Of a stretch of 64,000 nt of DNA, positions 32,942 through 42,400 are shown in pieces. Source of the stretch: DATMGU01 sp035555315 (GTDB taxonomy: Bacteria > Pseudomonadota > Alphaproteobacteria > ATCC43930 > CGMCC-115725); the NCBI GenBank assembly GCA_035555315.1, contig DATMGU010000060.1, forward strand, positions 62,001 to 126,000, written 5' to 3'. The notes below the pieces were generated by a model, which saw nothing but the letters and a program-made list of their open reading frames with translations, had not been told where the DNA came from and ran no database searches. The translations under genes and the position numbers were made by a program. Position 1 is the first letter of the stretch; every line of letters begins with the position of its first letter.

Positions 32942-34093
32942 ATGATGGACCCGACCTCCCTGCCGCCAATCCCGCAGACCGACCCCAAGGCGGGGTATCT
33001 GGCGCATAAGCCGGCGATCGATGCCGCCATCGCGCGGGTGCTGGCGAGCGGGTGGTATATCGGCGGCGCGGAGGTCGCCGGTTTCGAGGCCGGCTTCGCG
33101 GCGTTCGCCGGGCTGGACCACGCGATCGGCTGCGCCAACGGCACCGACGCGCTGGTGCTGGCGTTGCGCGGGTTGGGGATCGGCCGGGGCGACCGGGTCG
33201 CCACCGTGTCACATACGGCGGTCGCCACGGTCGCCGCGATCGAACTCGCCGGGGCGGAGCCGGTGCTGGTGGATATCGATCCCGCCACCTACACCCTGGA
33301 CCCGGCCTCGCTGGCCCGGACCCTGGCCGCCCTCCCCGGCATCCGCGCGGTCATCCCGGTGCATCTCTACGGCCACCCGGCGGACCTGCCGGCGATCCTG
33401 GAACTCGCCCGCGCGCATGATCTGAAGGTGATCGAGGATTGCAGCCAGAGCCATGGCGCCATGCTCGACGGCAGGATGACCGGCGGGTTCGGCGACGTCG
33501 CCTGCTTCAGCCTCTACCCGACCAAGAATCTGGGCGCGCTGGGCGATGGCGGCGTGCTGGCGACCAAGGATCCGGTGCTGGCCGAGCGTATCCGGGCGCT
33601 CTGCGAATATGGCTGGCGCGAGCGCTATATCAGCGACATCGCCGGGCTGAACAGCCGGCTGGACCCGATCCAGGCCGCCATCCTCAGCGCCAAGCTGCCG
33701 CATCTGGCAGCCGACAACGCCCGGCGCCGGGCGATCGCCGAGCGCTACGACCGGGGCCTCGCCGGCCTCACCCCCGCGCTGACGCTGCCGGTCCGCCGGC
33801 CGGGTGCCGTGCCGGTCTATCACCAATATGTGGTCCGCCACGCGGATCGCGACGCGCTGCGCCAGGCGCTCGGCCGCCAGGGTATCGGCACCAACATCCA
33901 CTACCCGATGCCGGTCCATCTGCAGCCGGCCTATCAGGGCCGGATCGTTTTGGATCCGAAAGGACTACCGGAAACCGAACGCGCCGCGACCGCGATCCTC
34001 AGCCTGCCGATGTATCCGGGCCTGGCCGACGACCAAGTCGATCGGGTCGTGGTAGCGCTGCGGGAGAGTATGGCCGTGGCACGGGTGGCATAA
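32942..34093 (+). CDS. DegT/DnrJ/EryC1/StrS sugar aminotransferase
   Basis: PLP-dependent transaminase of 383 residues that converts a nucleotide keto-sugar to the amino sugar, usually with glutamate as donor. PLP lysine K195 in CFSLYPTKNLGALGDGG, substrate and cofactor blocks GWYIGGAEVAGFE, CANGTDALVLALRGLGI and EDCSQSHGA. It resembles ArnB, WecE and related enzymes; the regiospecificity cannot be read from sequence. A second ATG lies at 32945. It follows the epimerase gene and is separated from the ArnC-like/ArnT-like gene group by the vapBC pair. Confidence 0.93.
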   Translation: MMDPTSLPPIPQTDPKAGYLAHKPAIDAAIARVLASGWYIGGAEVAGFEAGFAAFAGLDHAIGCANGTDALVLALRGLGIGRGDRVATVSHTAVATVAAIELAGAEPVLVDIDPATYTLDPASLARTLAALPGIRAVIPVHLYGHPADLPAILELARAHDLKVIEDCSQSHGAMLDGRMTGGFGDVACFSLYPTKNLGALGDGGVLATKDPVLAERIRALCEYGWRERYISDIAGLNSRLDPIQAAILSAKLPHLAADNARRRAIAERYDRGLAGLTPALTLPVRRPGAVPVYHQYVVRHADRDALRQALGRQGIGTNIHYPMPVHLQPAYQGRIVLDPKGLPETERAATAILSLPMYPGLADDQVDRVVVALRESMAVARVA

Positions 34094-34133
34094 CGGGATC
34101 GCACGGGGGTGGATTTCAGCCGCCATGGTGGTG

Positions 34134-34523
34134 TCACGCCGCCGATTTGAGATCCGTCTGGCTGAAATCATTTCCCTTGAACAATAGCGGTTCGTCTGTC
34201 GCCTTTGCCAAGGCATAGGAGAAGCAGTCGCCGAAGTTCAGCCCCGCCTTGTGGCGGCCTTGGCCGTAGTCAAGAAACGCCTGCCGTGCCAGGTGGCCAT
34301 GCTCGACCGTCACCGGCTCGATGATGATGCCGGTGCGCCGGAACAACACATCGATTTGCCGTTCGGCTTCGGGACCTAGCTGGCGTTCGACAACCATGGA
34401 CAGTTCGACGAAGTTCGCGACGCTGATCCGGCAGGAAGCGGCGTCATGAATACATCGCGCGAAATTCGCACGCTCCGGCTCACCGTAAAGGATGGCGACC
34501 AGGGCGGAGGTGTCTAGGATCAT
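34134..34523 (-). CDS. vapC: VapC-type PIN-domain ribonuclease toxin
   Basis: PIN-domain toxin of 129 residues, which in characterised systems cleaves tRNA or rRNA when free of antitoxin. Acidic active-site residues are seen in MILDTSALVAILYGE (D4), NFVELSMVV (E) and LNFGDCFSYALA (D). Length is normal. Its ATG overlaps the antitoxin stop in four bases (ATGA). The pair lies between two parts of a surface-glycan cluster and probably arrived by transfer, though base composition is similar to its surroundings. Confidence 0.92.
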   Translation of the reverse strand: MILDTSALVAILYGEPERANFARCIHDAASCRISVANFVELSMVVERQLGPEAERQIDVLFRRTGIIIEPVTVEHGHLARQAFLDYGQGRHKAGLNFGDCFSYALAKATDEPLLFKGNDFSQTDLKSAA

Positions 34524-34768
34524 TTAGGAAGACCGTTCTCGTCATACAGCAGGGCGCCGTGGTCGAGATACGGTCCTTTGACATGCGCGGAGACACGATC
34601 CGCGATCGCCAGAATTTCCTCGACGCTAGCCCTGCCTTTTCGGCTTTCGAGCTTGGCATGGCGTTCGCGCAGGGCCTCCATGACCACATGGGTCATGGTC
34701 TCGCCTGTGGCTTGGGCGATGGCACGTGCCAGTCGATGCGCCTCAGGGTCTTTGATATTGAGACTCAT
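34520..34768 (-). CDS. vapB: VapB-type antitoxin (PSK-type ribbon-helix-helix)
   Basis: Antitoxin of 82 residues. The N-terminal MSLNIKDPEAHRLARAIAQATGETMTHVVMEALRERHA is the PSK-type DNA-binding dimerisation domain; the C-terminal part (EEILAIADRVSAHVKGP...YDENGLPK) wraps the PIN toxin. The ATG at 34768 is chosen over an upstream in-frame start at 34837 because the family begins here and an operator-like palindrome lies 30 bases upstream. It is coupled to vapC by a four-base overlap. Confidence 0.9.
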   Translation of the reverse strand: MSLNIKDPEAHRLARAIAQATGETMTHVVMEALRERHAKLESRKGRASVEEILAIADRVSAHVKGPYLDHGALLYDENGLPK

Positions 34769-34797
34769 GACCACACCCTTTTTCTGTAAAGAAAGAT

Positions 34798-34811
34798 AAT
34801 AGTCTACTATT
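34798..34811. promoter_or_regulatory. Palindrome upstream of vapB, likely operator
   Basis: AATAGT (34798-34803) and ACTATT (34806-34811) separated by CT, in AT-rich DNA 30 bases before the vapB start. Toxin-antitoxin pairs repress themselves through such dyads. Confidence 0.55.
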
Positions 34812-34865
34812 CTACCAAAAAAGTCGAGGCTCGCCAATCTGCGCGTCAGCCACGGCGAGCGAGCG

Positions 34866-35207
34866 CTACGCCCGGAACAGCACGAAGATCCCGCCGGTGA
34901 TCAGCAGGATGCCGGCGGCCTGTTGCCAGCCGAGCGGCTCGTTCCACAGCAAATGGGCGATGATCGCCAGGATACCGTAGCTGATCGACACACTGGGATA
35001 GGCGAGCGAGACCGGCAGTTTCTTGATCGCCAGGATATAGGTGATGGCGGACAGGAAATAGATGCCGAAGCCGCAGATGGTCCAGGGATTGAGGAACTGC
35101 GCCAGCCCGTCGCCGGAGGTCTGGGCACCAGTTTTGAGGACGACCTGCCCCAGCACCCCGAACAGGATGGCAAGGCCGAGAAAGCCGTAGGAACCAACCA
35201 CGGGCAT
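34866..35207 (-). CDS. SMR-family membrane protein, ArnE/ArnF-like candidate
   Basis: Small multidrug-resistance-type protein of 113 residues with four predicted helices: FLGLAILFGVLGQVVLKTGA, ICGFGIYFLSAITYILAIKKLP, LAYPSVSISYGILAIIAHLLW and AAGILLITGGIFVLFRA. The central YPSVSIS is the SMR signature region. SMR proteins export cations, but ArnE/ArnF of the same superfamily flip aminoarabinose-phosphoundecaprenol. Starting 7 bases after the ArnC-like gene, it is more likely to be a lipid-linked sugar flippase than a drug pump. The ATG at 35207 is preferred to an in-frame start at 35288 inside the preceding gene. Confidence 0.82.
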   Translation of the reverse strand: MPVVGSYGFLGLAILFGVLGQVVLKTGAQTSGDGLAQFLNPWTICGFGIYFLSAITYILAIKKLPVSLAYPSVSISYGILAIIAHLLWNEPLGWQQAAGILLITGGIFVLFRA

Positions 35208-35214
35208 GCCCGGC

Positions 35215-36276
35215 TCAGCGACGGCTGGCGCTGCGCGGGACCACGAGCTTTGGGGTCGGCAGCTCGGTGGTCTCGGCGCCGCCGGCATCCGCGTCGCCGT
35301 CTTTCGACCGGGTGACGTCGCGCACGATGAATTGCGGCTTGCGGTTGGCGGTCAGGAACAGCCGGCCGAGATATTCGCCGACGATGCCGAGGATCAGCAG
35401 CTGCACGCCCGAGAGCAGCAGCACCGCCGCCATGATCGAGCCCCAGCCCGGCGGCGTATCGAAGAACAACGCCTCGAAGATCACCAGTACGACGCCGATC
35501 GTCCCAAGCGCGCTCAACCCCATGCCGCCCAGCGTGCTCATGCGCAGCGGCATGACCGAGAAGTTGACGAACATGTTCATCCACAGCCGGACCAGCCGCC
35601 GCATGGTGTAGTTGCTGTCGCCCCGAGCGCGCGGCAGGTGCTTGACCAGGATCCGATCGAGATTCTGGGTGACCTGCAGGATCAAGCCGTCGATATAGGA
35701 GAAGGGCCCGTCATAGCGGATGATCCGGCTGACGACGAAGGCGTTCATACAGCGGAAGCTGGAGAGATACAGCCCCTTGGGCTTGTCAAGCACGAAATCC
35801 GCGACGCGGTTGGTGAAGCGGCTGCCGAGATTGCGCCAGCCGGCATGTTCCTTGACGTCGTAATAGGTATAGACGACGTCGCGCCCGGTGCTCTGGGCGT
35901 AGTTCAGCAACCGCACGACCTCCTCGGGCGGGTTCTGCAGATCGTCGTCCATGGTGATGACATGGGCGCCGCGCGTGTGGTGCAGCCCCGCCATCACCGC
36001 GTTGTGCTCGCCGTAATTGCGCGACAAGTTGATGACCGTGATCGGGATGGCGGCCTTGTCGATAAGCCCGCGGCACACCTCGAGGCTGTTATCGGGGCTG
36101 CCATCGACGACCAGCACGATCTCGTGGCCACCCGGCACCGCCAGGGTTTCCAGCGCCGCCACCAGCGTGCCGACGGATTCCGCCCCGTTATAGACCGGCA
36201 CCACGATGCTGAGCGCCAAGGTCGGCTCAGGACGCAGCGTCACCGTTTCGGATCCGTATGGATCGAAGTCAAGCAT
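35215..36276 (-). CDS. Glycosyltransferase family 2, ArnC/GtrB-like
   Basis: Membrane glycosyltransferase of 353 residues, expected to move a sugar from a nucleotide to polyprenyl phosphate. GT-A domain: LSIVVPVYNGAESVGTLV, VVDGSPDNSLEV, LSRNYGEHNAVMAGL and ITMDDDLQNPPEE (DXD). Two C-terminal helices: MGLSALGTIGVVLVIFEALFF and IMAAVLLLSGVQLLILGIVGEYLG. This arrangement is that of ArnC, DpmA and GtrB. Starts are ATG 36276 or a GTG at 36288 that overlaps the methyltransferase stop in GTGA. It lies in an operon ArnT-like - methyltransferase - this gene - SMR. Confidence 0.9.
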   Translation of the reverse strand: MLDFDPYGSETVTLRPEPTLALSIVVPVYNGAESVGTLVAALETLAVPGGHEIVLVVDGSPDNSLEVCRGLIDKAAIPITVINLSRNYGEHNAVMAGLHHTRGAHVITMDDDLQNPPEEVVRLLNYAQSTGRDVVYTYYDVKEHAGWRNLGSRFTNRVADFVLDKPKGLYLSSFRCMNAFVVSRIIRYDGPFSYIDGLILQVTQNLDRILVKHLPRARGDSNYTMRRLVRLWMNMFVNFSVMPLRMSTLGGMGLSALGTIGVVLVIFEALFFDTPPGWGSIMAAVLLLSGVQLLILGIVGEYLGRLFLTANRKPQFIVRDVTRSKDGDADAGGAETTELPTPKLVVPRSASRR

Positions 36277-36284
36277 GTTTCGAC

Positions 36285-37025
36285 TCACCCATGTTTCACC
36301 GCCGCCGCGAGAACCGAACCGCCAAAGGGGAGCAGGAAGCCGTGCGCGATCAACCCGGCCTCGATCCGCATGACGCCGCGGCACAGCCATTCGATGGGCG
36401 CCGGAAACGGCATCACGTCGCTCTGCTCGCCGGTGCGCGCCAGCAGCTTGCGGCGCAGCACCATTAGTGGAAACAACAGCGTGTTCCAATATCCGATCCG
36501 CATATCGCTGAAACCCGCCTCACTGAGCAGCGCCCGGACCCGGCGGCCGGTATAGCGCCGCGCGGTATGGACGGCGCGATCATGCGCCGAGGTCATCCAG
36601 TCATAGGCCGGCAGGTTCAGCAGCAGGACGCCGCCGGGACGCAGGCAGCGATGGAAACCCGCCAGCGCCGCGGCCTCGTCGACGCTGCGGTGGCACAGCA
36701 CATCGGCGCTGAAGATCGCGGCCAGCGAGGCATCGGCGAACGGCACTTGATTGATCGAGCCGACACAGACCGGCCTGGCGCTCTTCACCGCGGCGAGCGC
36801 GCAGGCCTCGGGCTCGAAATCCATGCCGACCACCTCGCCGGTGGGCAAGGCGGCACTGAGCCTGCGCATGAAGCCGCCGGTACCGCAGCCGGCGTCGAGC
36901 ACACGACCCGCCGCGCCCCCCCCGATTTGGCGCCGGTAATGGGCGAGCAAATTGGCGTGGAGGCCGTGGTACCACCACATACGCTCCTCCACGGCATGCA
37001 TCTTCTGATATTCGGCGCGGTCCAT
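36285..37025 (-). CDS. Class I SAM-dependent methyltransferase
   Basis: Methyltransferase of 246 residues with SAM motif I VLDAGCGTGGFMRRL, motif II VVGMDFEPEAC, and LRPGGVLLLNLPAYDWM (motif III region). The N-terminal HAVEERMWWYHGLHANLL is often seen in methyltransferases of polysaccharide and lipid-linked sugar loci. It is placed between the ArnT-like and ArnC-like genes, so it may methylate the sugar or lipid carrier; the target is not predictable. Confidence 0.9.
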   Translation of the reverse strand: MDRAEYQKMHAVEERMWWYHGLHANLLAHYRRQIGGGAAGRVLDAGCGTGGFMRRLSAALPTGEVVGMDFEPEACALAAVKSARPVCVGSINQVPFADASLAAIFSADVLCHRSVDEAAALAGFHRCLRPGGVLLLNLPAYDWMTSAHDRAVHTARRYTGRRVRALLSEAGFSDMRIGYWNTLLFPLMVLRRKLLARTGEQSDVMPFPAPIEWLCRGVMRIEAGLIAHGFLLPFGGSVLAAAVKHG

Positions 37026-37074
37026 GGGCCGTTTCTCCGGCGAAGTCGGCGGATCCGGTGATCGGCGGGGGCGC

Positions 37075-38766
37075 CTAAGGCGCCGCCGCGGTCACCGGCG
37101 CCGCACGGACCGGTGGCGGGGTATGCGAGATCATGCCGCGCCGATCGAGCACAACCGACAGCAACGCACCCATCTTCTCGACGCGATAGATCTCGCGGCC
37201 GGGCAGGGTCTTGTTGCAATCATCCTTGGTGAAGGCGATGAAGAAATCCGCCGTCTCGCGGTTCTCGGTAAACACGAAATTGCTGGGGAAGAAATAATCG
37301 GCTGAGATCGGCGGGCCGCAGACCGCGACCGTGAAGTCGCGATCCTCGAAATCGGCGCCGTATTGGGTCTGCAGAAAATCGCTCAAGCCGCCCACCGCCT
37401 CGGCATAGGAATTCGCCCAGTAATCGGTCTTGAACAAGCCATCGGCACCTTTCACGCCGCCGATGAAGCCGTTGTAGTAGACGTATTCGTCGGGATGCAG
37501 CATGCCCATGATCGCCAAATGGCCGAGGCCATAGACGGCGAGCACCGCCATCACCGCCCGGCGCCAGCGGAAATTCCTCAAGCGCTCGATCAGGTTTTCA
37601 CCGATCAGGGCGGCACCGATCGCCATCGGCGGCAGCACGAAGATGAAGTGGCGCATGCCGTCGAACAGCACCGCCTTGATGACCACCGCGTAGGCGACCG
37701 GGAACAGGGCCGCCAGGGCGATCACGCCATATTGCAGGCTGCGCGTCCGGTCGGGACCACCCGGCCGCCGCAGCTCGATCACGAAGGCCGCCGGAAGCGC
37801 CGTCGCCGCCAACAGCAGGGTCAATTCCGGCAAGGCCAGCAGGATATGCGTCGGCAGATAAGCCCAGGGCAGATCCGTCGCCGGGAAATAATACCCGGCG
37901 AACAGCGTGCTGAACGGGAAGGTGACGTGGGAGAAGTAGTCCAGTGTCTGCAACGGGTGATCGATCGGATCCTGTTGCGCCCAGGGCCAGAACAGCAGCA
38001 TCACCGGATAGGCCACCAGCAGCATCAGCGGCATCACCCGCAGGCCGGCCACCCAGCCCGCCGTGATGAACCCGCCGATCCGCCTGGTCTCGACACCGCG
38101 CCAGACGGCGAAAGCCCCGACCACCACGCCGACATAGGCGAGCAACAGCAACCCGCCGACGCGCACGCCCAGCGACATGCCGACCGCGATGCCCAGCTTC
38201 AGCACCAGCGACCAGCTGGGCCGTGGCAGGGCCGGAATGATGCGGACGGTGTAGTAGAGCGACCAGATCGCGCCGACCGCGAAGGGAATGTCCTTCGGGT
38301 TGTTGAACATCTGGCCGTAGTAGTTGGGGATCGTCACCAGTAGGACCGCGGCGATGAAGCCGGCGCGCGGCCCGGCCATGAACCGGGCGAGCTTCCAGGT
38401 GCCGACCAGGCCCAGCACGCCGACCAGCCCGTTCAGCAGGTGACGCGTCTCATAGGTGCCGAACGGCGAGATGCGGTTGACCGCCGCCGCGATCATGTCG
38501 AAGGCGGCGCCATAATTATAGAGGTTGAGCCAGGTCAGCGCCCGGCTGTCCTTGAACCAGGAGACGTAATAATCGAGGACGAAGACGCCGTACCAGTTAT
38601 GGACGTCCTCGTCCCAGGTGATGCCGTATTGCCGGAAAGTCAGGATGACCAGCAGGATCACCGCGCCGAACAGGCCGAAGGTCGCATGGTCCCAAGTGAG
38701 CCGTCGCGGCAGCAGATGCGGGCCGGCGCCGCGGCGCGTCACCTCGCCGTAATCGATCGCGGTCAT
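37075..38766 (-). CDS. GT39/ArnT-like integral membrane glycosyltransferase
   Basis: Polytopic membrane protein of 563 residues with 10 or more helices and a C-terminal soluble tail. The first extracytoplasmic loop has ITWDEDVHNWYG, matching the D-E motif that GT39/ArnT-type enzymes use to transfer a sugar from polyprenyl phosphate. YNYGAAFDMIAA, YETRHLLNGLVGVL and FNNPKDIPFAVGA are also typical. The sugar would be moved to lipid A, a glycan or a protein outside the inner membrane. The ATG at 38766 with GGGAG upstream is chosen; the frame is open to 38958. First gene of its operon. Confidence 0.87.
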   Translation of the reverse strand: MTAIDYGEVTRRGAGPHLLPRRLTWDHATFGLFGAVILLVILTFRQYGITWDEDVHNWYGVFVLDYYVSWFKDSRALTWLNLYNYGAAFDMIAAAVNRISPFGTYETRHLLNGLVGVLGLVGTWKLARFMAGPRAGFIAAVLLVTIPNYYGQMFNNPKDIPFAVGAIWSLYYTVRIIPALPRPSWSLVLKLGIAVGMSLGVRVGGLLLLAYVGVVVGAFAVWRGVETRRIGGFITAGWVAGLRVMPLMLLVAYPVMLLFWPWAQQDPIDHPLQTLDYFSHVTFPFSTLFAGYYFPATDLPWAYLPTHILLALPELTLLLAATALPAAFVIELRRPGGPDRTRSLQYGVIALAALFPVAYAVVIKAVLFDGMRHFIFVLPPMAIGAALIGENLIERLRNFRWRRAVMAVLAVYGLGHLAIMGMLHPDEYVYYNGFIGGVKGADGLFKTDYWANSYAEAVGGLSDFLQTQYGADFEDRDFTVAVCGPPISADYFFPSNFVFTENRETADFFIAFTKDDCNKTLPGREIYRVEKMGALLSVVLDRRGMISHTPPPVRAAPVTAAAP

Positions 38767-39462
38767 CGGGCGCTCCCGCCCAAAGAAGGGCCGGCGCATG
38801 CCGAGACCGGTCGGCTCGAGAACCATCCAGCGATTGAAAATTCTTGCGATCCAGACATGTTCCGATGACTTCCCGAATCCGCCCGTTGCACCCGAGTATC
38901 GCCACGACCCGCGGCATATTTCGCTGGCTTGGCGCACCATCACCCGTTCGACCGGCACCGTTCCAAAGAACGGCGCGCCCGCCGATTTATTCCGCCTTCA
39001 TCCCGCCGGCGCCATCCCCGCCGAGCCCCGACCAGAACGCAAAGCATTATGGTTAAAGCAGGGCGGATACATAACACGTCATGCGGTCCGATCCCGAGCG
39101 GCAATTAGCCCGGCGCCCTCGGCGCTCACGGGGGTTATCATCGCACCCGGATGGTTGATAAACCGTTGCGTTTGCCGTGTAGATTGGACAGACGCGCCGA
39201 CGCTTCGGCAGCATCACCGCATCATGGTCGCAACGCCGCCGATCTGATGCGTCTCACCGATCGCGGCCGGCTGAAGGAGGGGCTGGCATCGTCGCGGTCG
39301 ATCGGCGACGGCCGGCCTCGCCATCGCCGCGGAGTAGGAGCCCTCACCGCGCGCCCATTGGTTAATTTATCACCTTCTTAAGAGTATTCGGGCGACCTTT
39401 CGGCATCCACCACCGGCAACTCGCCTCTGAAAGGTATAATCCGGGGCAATACCCGGAGAGCC
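38767..39462. other. 696-base gap without a recognised gene
   Basis: This gap lies between the divergently transcribed ArnT-like gene and the hybrid kinase gene. A forward open frame (39151-39381, 76 residues) has no ribosome site or family resemblance, and I do not call it. The last 120 bases are AT-richer (TTGGTTAATTTATCAC near 39358) and end with CCCGGAGAG before the kinase ATG, so promoters for both sides should lie here. No repeats or RNA-like structures were seen. Confidence 0.5.
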
Positions 39463-42400
39463 ATGCGTATTTTTCGAGATCGCCTCACGACGTCCCCGTC
39501 GGAACGTGGTCGCACTGGCGGCATCACGCTGCTGGTGCTCCTGGCATGTCTATCCCTTGTCGGTCTGGAGACTTGGACGGCATGGCAGTCGCGCGACGAG
39601 CAGGTAACCGAAACGAGGGACAAGACCGACAATTTGGCGCGCGCGGCAGCCGAGCACACGGTGAGGTCGATCGAGGCCGTCGATCTGGTGCTGCGCGGCA
39701 TGGCGGAACGCTTGGATCATGACGGTATTCCAGCGCAAGGCGATGGGCGCCTTCGCCAGCTTCTGGTCGATCGCGCCGGCACCTTGCCTCAAGTACAGTT
39801 TTTTTCGGTTATCGATGACTCAGGCATGTGGCGCGTCACGTCGTCGGCCAGGCTATCGCCGCTCAGCCTCGCCGACCGACCCTATTTCCGGTTCCATCGC
39901 GACCATCCCGAAGCGGGGATGCAAATCGGCGGCCTGGTAAAGAGCCGCCTGGACGGCCGCTGGGTGATCACCGCCAGCCGCGGTTTCAAGCGGGCGGATG
40001 GCCAGTTCGGCGGTATCGTGCTGGCAGTTCTGGACCTCGAGTATTTCCGCCGGTTCTATCAGACCCTATCGATCGGCCGGGGCGGCATAATCGCCTTGTT
40101 TGACGATGGCGGGACCATGCTGACCCGTCACCCGTTTGTCGAGGAAGCGATCGGCCACGCCCTGACGAAGACCCTGATATACGGCAGCGAAACGGCCGGC
40201 GTGGAGAGTGCGAGCTTCTCCCACAAATCCACCGTCGATGGCGTCTATCGACAATACCGCTCCCGGCGCCTGCCGAACCTGCCCTTGACCATTGTCGCCG
40301 CCCTGGCACGGGACGAGGAACTCGCGGGGTGGCGCCGCACGACCATCGAGCACTTCCTCGGCGGTTCGATGGTTTGCCTGATCCTTATCGGTCTGGCGGT
40401 GCGCATCGACCGGCAGATCCGGCGACACAAACAGGCCGATCGCGAAGCCATCCACGCCAACGCCGAGTATCGACTGCTCGCCGACAGTGCCACCGACATG
40501 ATCTTTCGGCTGGATCTGGATTTCGTGCGCCGCTATGTCTCGCCCGCCTCACGGGACATTCTCGGCTACGAACCCGAGGAATTGGTCGACACCAAACCCG
40601 TCGATATGATCCATCCGGAGGATGCCGAGCGAGTCGCCGCCACCTATCGAGCCCTAGCGGACGGGCAGGAGCACGGCAGCGTTACGAACCGCATCCGCCA
40701 TCGGGATGGCCGGTGGATCTGGGTCGAGGTCACGCTGCGGCTGATCCGCGACGCCGATGGGCAGCCGAGCGGCATCATGGGCGCGCTGCGCGATATCAGC
40801 GTGCGCAAGGCCGCGGAATTGGAAGCGGCCAATGCCAATGCGCGCCTGACGGAAGCCAATCATCTGCTCCGCCGGACGGAGACGATCGGACATATCGGCC
40901 ATTGGCGCTTTGATCTCCTCACGAACGATCTGCTGTGGTCGGAAGAGATCTATCGCATCTATGGCTTGCCGCTGACCTATCGGCCGACCGTCGAGACGGC
41001 GATCGACGCGTACCATCCCGATGACCGGGAGTTGGTCGCGACGGCCTTCAACCGGGCAACCACCGAGGGAACTGCTTTCGAGATCGATGTCCGGCTGGTC
41101 CAGCCCGATGGATCAGTTCGGAACGTCATCTCCACGGGGCAGTGCGACCATGATTCGGCGGGGCGTCTGATCGCCATCACGGGTGCTTTCCAGGATGTCA
41201 CCGATCGCAAACTGGCCGACTGGGAGCTGCGCCTCAGTCAAGAACGGCTGGCTCTGGTGTTGCAGGCGGCGAATCTGGCCACATGGCGTCTCGATCTCGC
41301 GGCGGGGACGCGTGAAGTCAGCGACCACTATCTGACACTGGCCGATTTTTCTCGCGAGGAATTCCCCAAGTCGATTACCGCCCTCTGGGACCACATCCAT
41401 CCGGAGGATGGGCCCGTCGCGAAGCAGGCCTTCGCGGATCATGTCGCGGCGCGCAGCCCCCTCTTTGAAGTGGAGATGCGGTTTCGTCAGAAGGATGGCG
41501 GCTGGCGGTGGGTGCTGTCCCGCGGCGCCGTCGTCGAACGGGACGAGGCCGGCGAACCGCTGGTGGCATCCGGGATCCTGTTCGATATCAGCGAACGGCG
41601 AGAATTGACCGATGCCCTGACCGCCGCGCGCGACGCCGCCGACCAGGCGAACCGGGCGAAATCGGATTTTCTCGCCAGCATGAGCCACGAGATCCGGACA
41701 CCGATGAACGGTGTCATCGGCTTCGCTGACCTCCTGCTCGACGGAAAGCTCGACCAGGAGCAGCAGCGGAACGCCACCTTGCTGAAAGAGGCGGGAAAAT
41801 CCCTGCTCGCGATCATCAACGACATCCTCGATGTATCGAAGATCGAAGCCGGCAAACTCGACCTCGAGCATATCCCGATCTGCCTTTCCGAAATCGCCGA
41901 TGGGACGGTCTCGATCCTGCGAGCCCAGGCGATCGCCAAGGGGATCGATCTGCATCTGGATATCGACCGAAATCTGCCGTCTTGGGTGAAGGGCGACCCG
42001 ACCAGACTGCGCCAGATCCTGCTCAATCTGATGAACAATGCGATCAAGTTCACCGAGCGGGGTAGCGTCACCGTTCGAGCGCTCCGCGAGGTTGGCCCGG
42101 CCGGCGCCATGGCGCGATTCGAGGTCTCGGACACGGGCATCGGCGTTCCATCGGATAAGCTCGATCGCCTCTTCCAGACCTTCTCCCAGGTCAACCGGTC
42201 GACCAGCCGGCACTATGGCGGCACCGGTCTTGGCCTGGTCATCTCCAAACGCCTGGCCGAGGCGATGGGCGGCGAGATCGGCGTTACCAGCGAGTTCGGC
42301 AGCGGCAGCACCTTCTGGTTCACGATCACGGCCGAGGCGTGCCCCGCGCCCGACAGAAGCCGGACCGAGGCACGACAGCACCCAACCGCGGCGGCGCGCA

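Noticed and set aside
31663..33288. 541-residue reverse frame opposite the epimerase and aminotransferase genes
   Set aside because: The forward genes have full family motifs; the reverse frame has none.
39151..39381. Possible 76-residue gene in the gap before the hybrid kinase
   Set aside because: No ribosome site, no family resemblance, and Arg-rich composition like the shadow frames.
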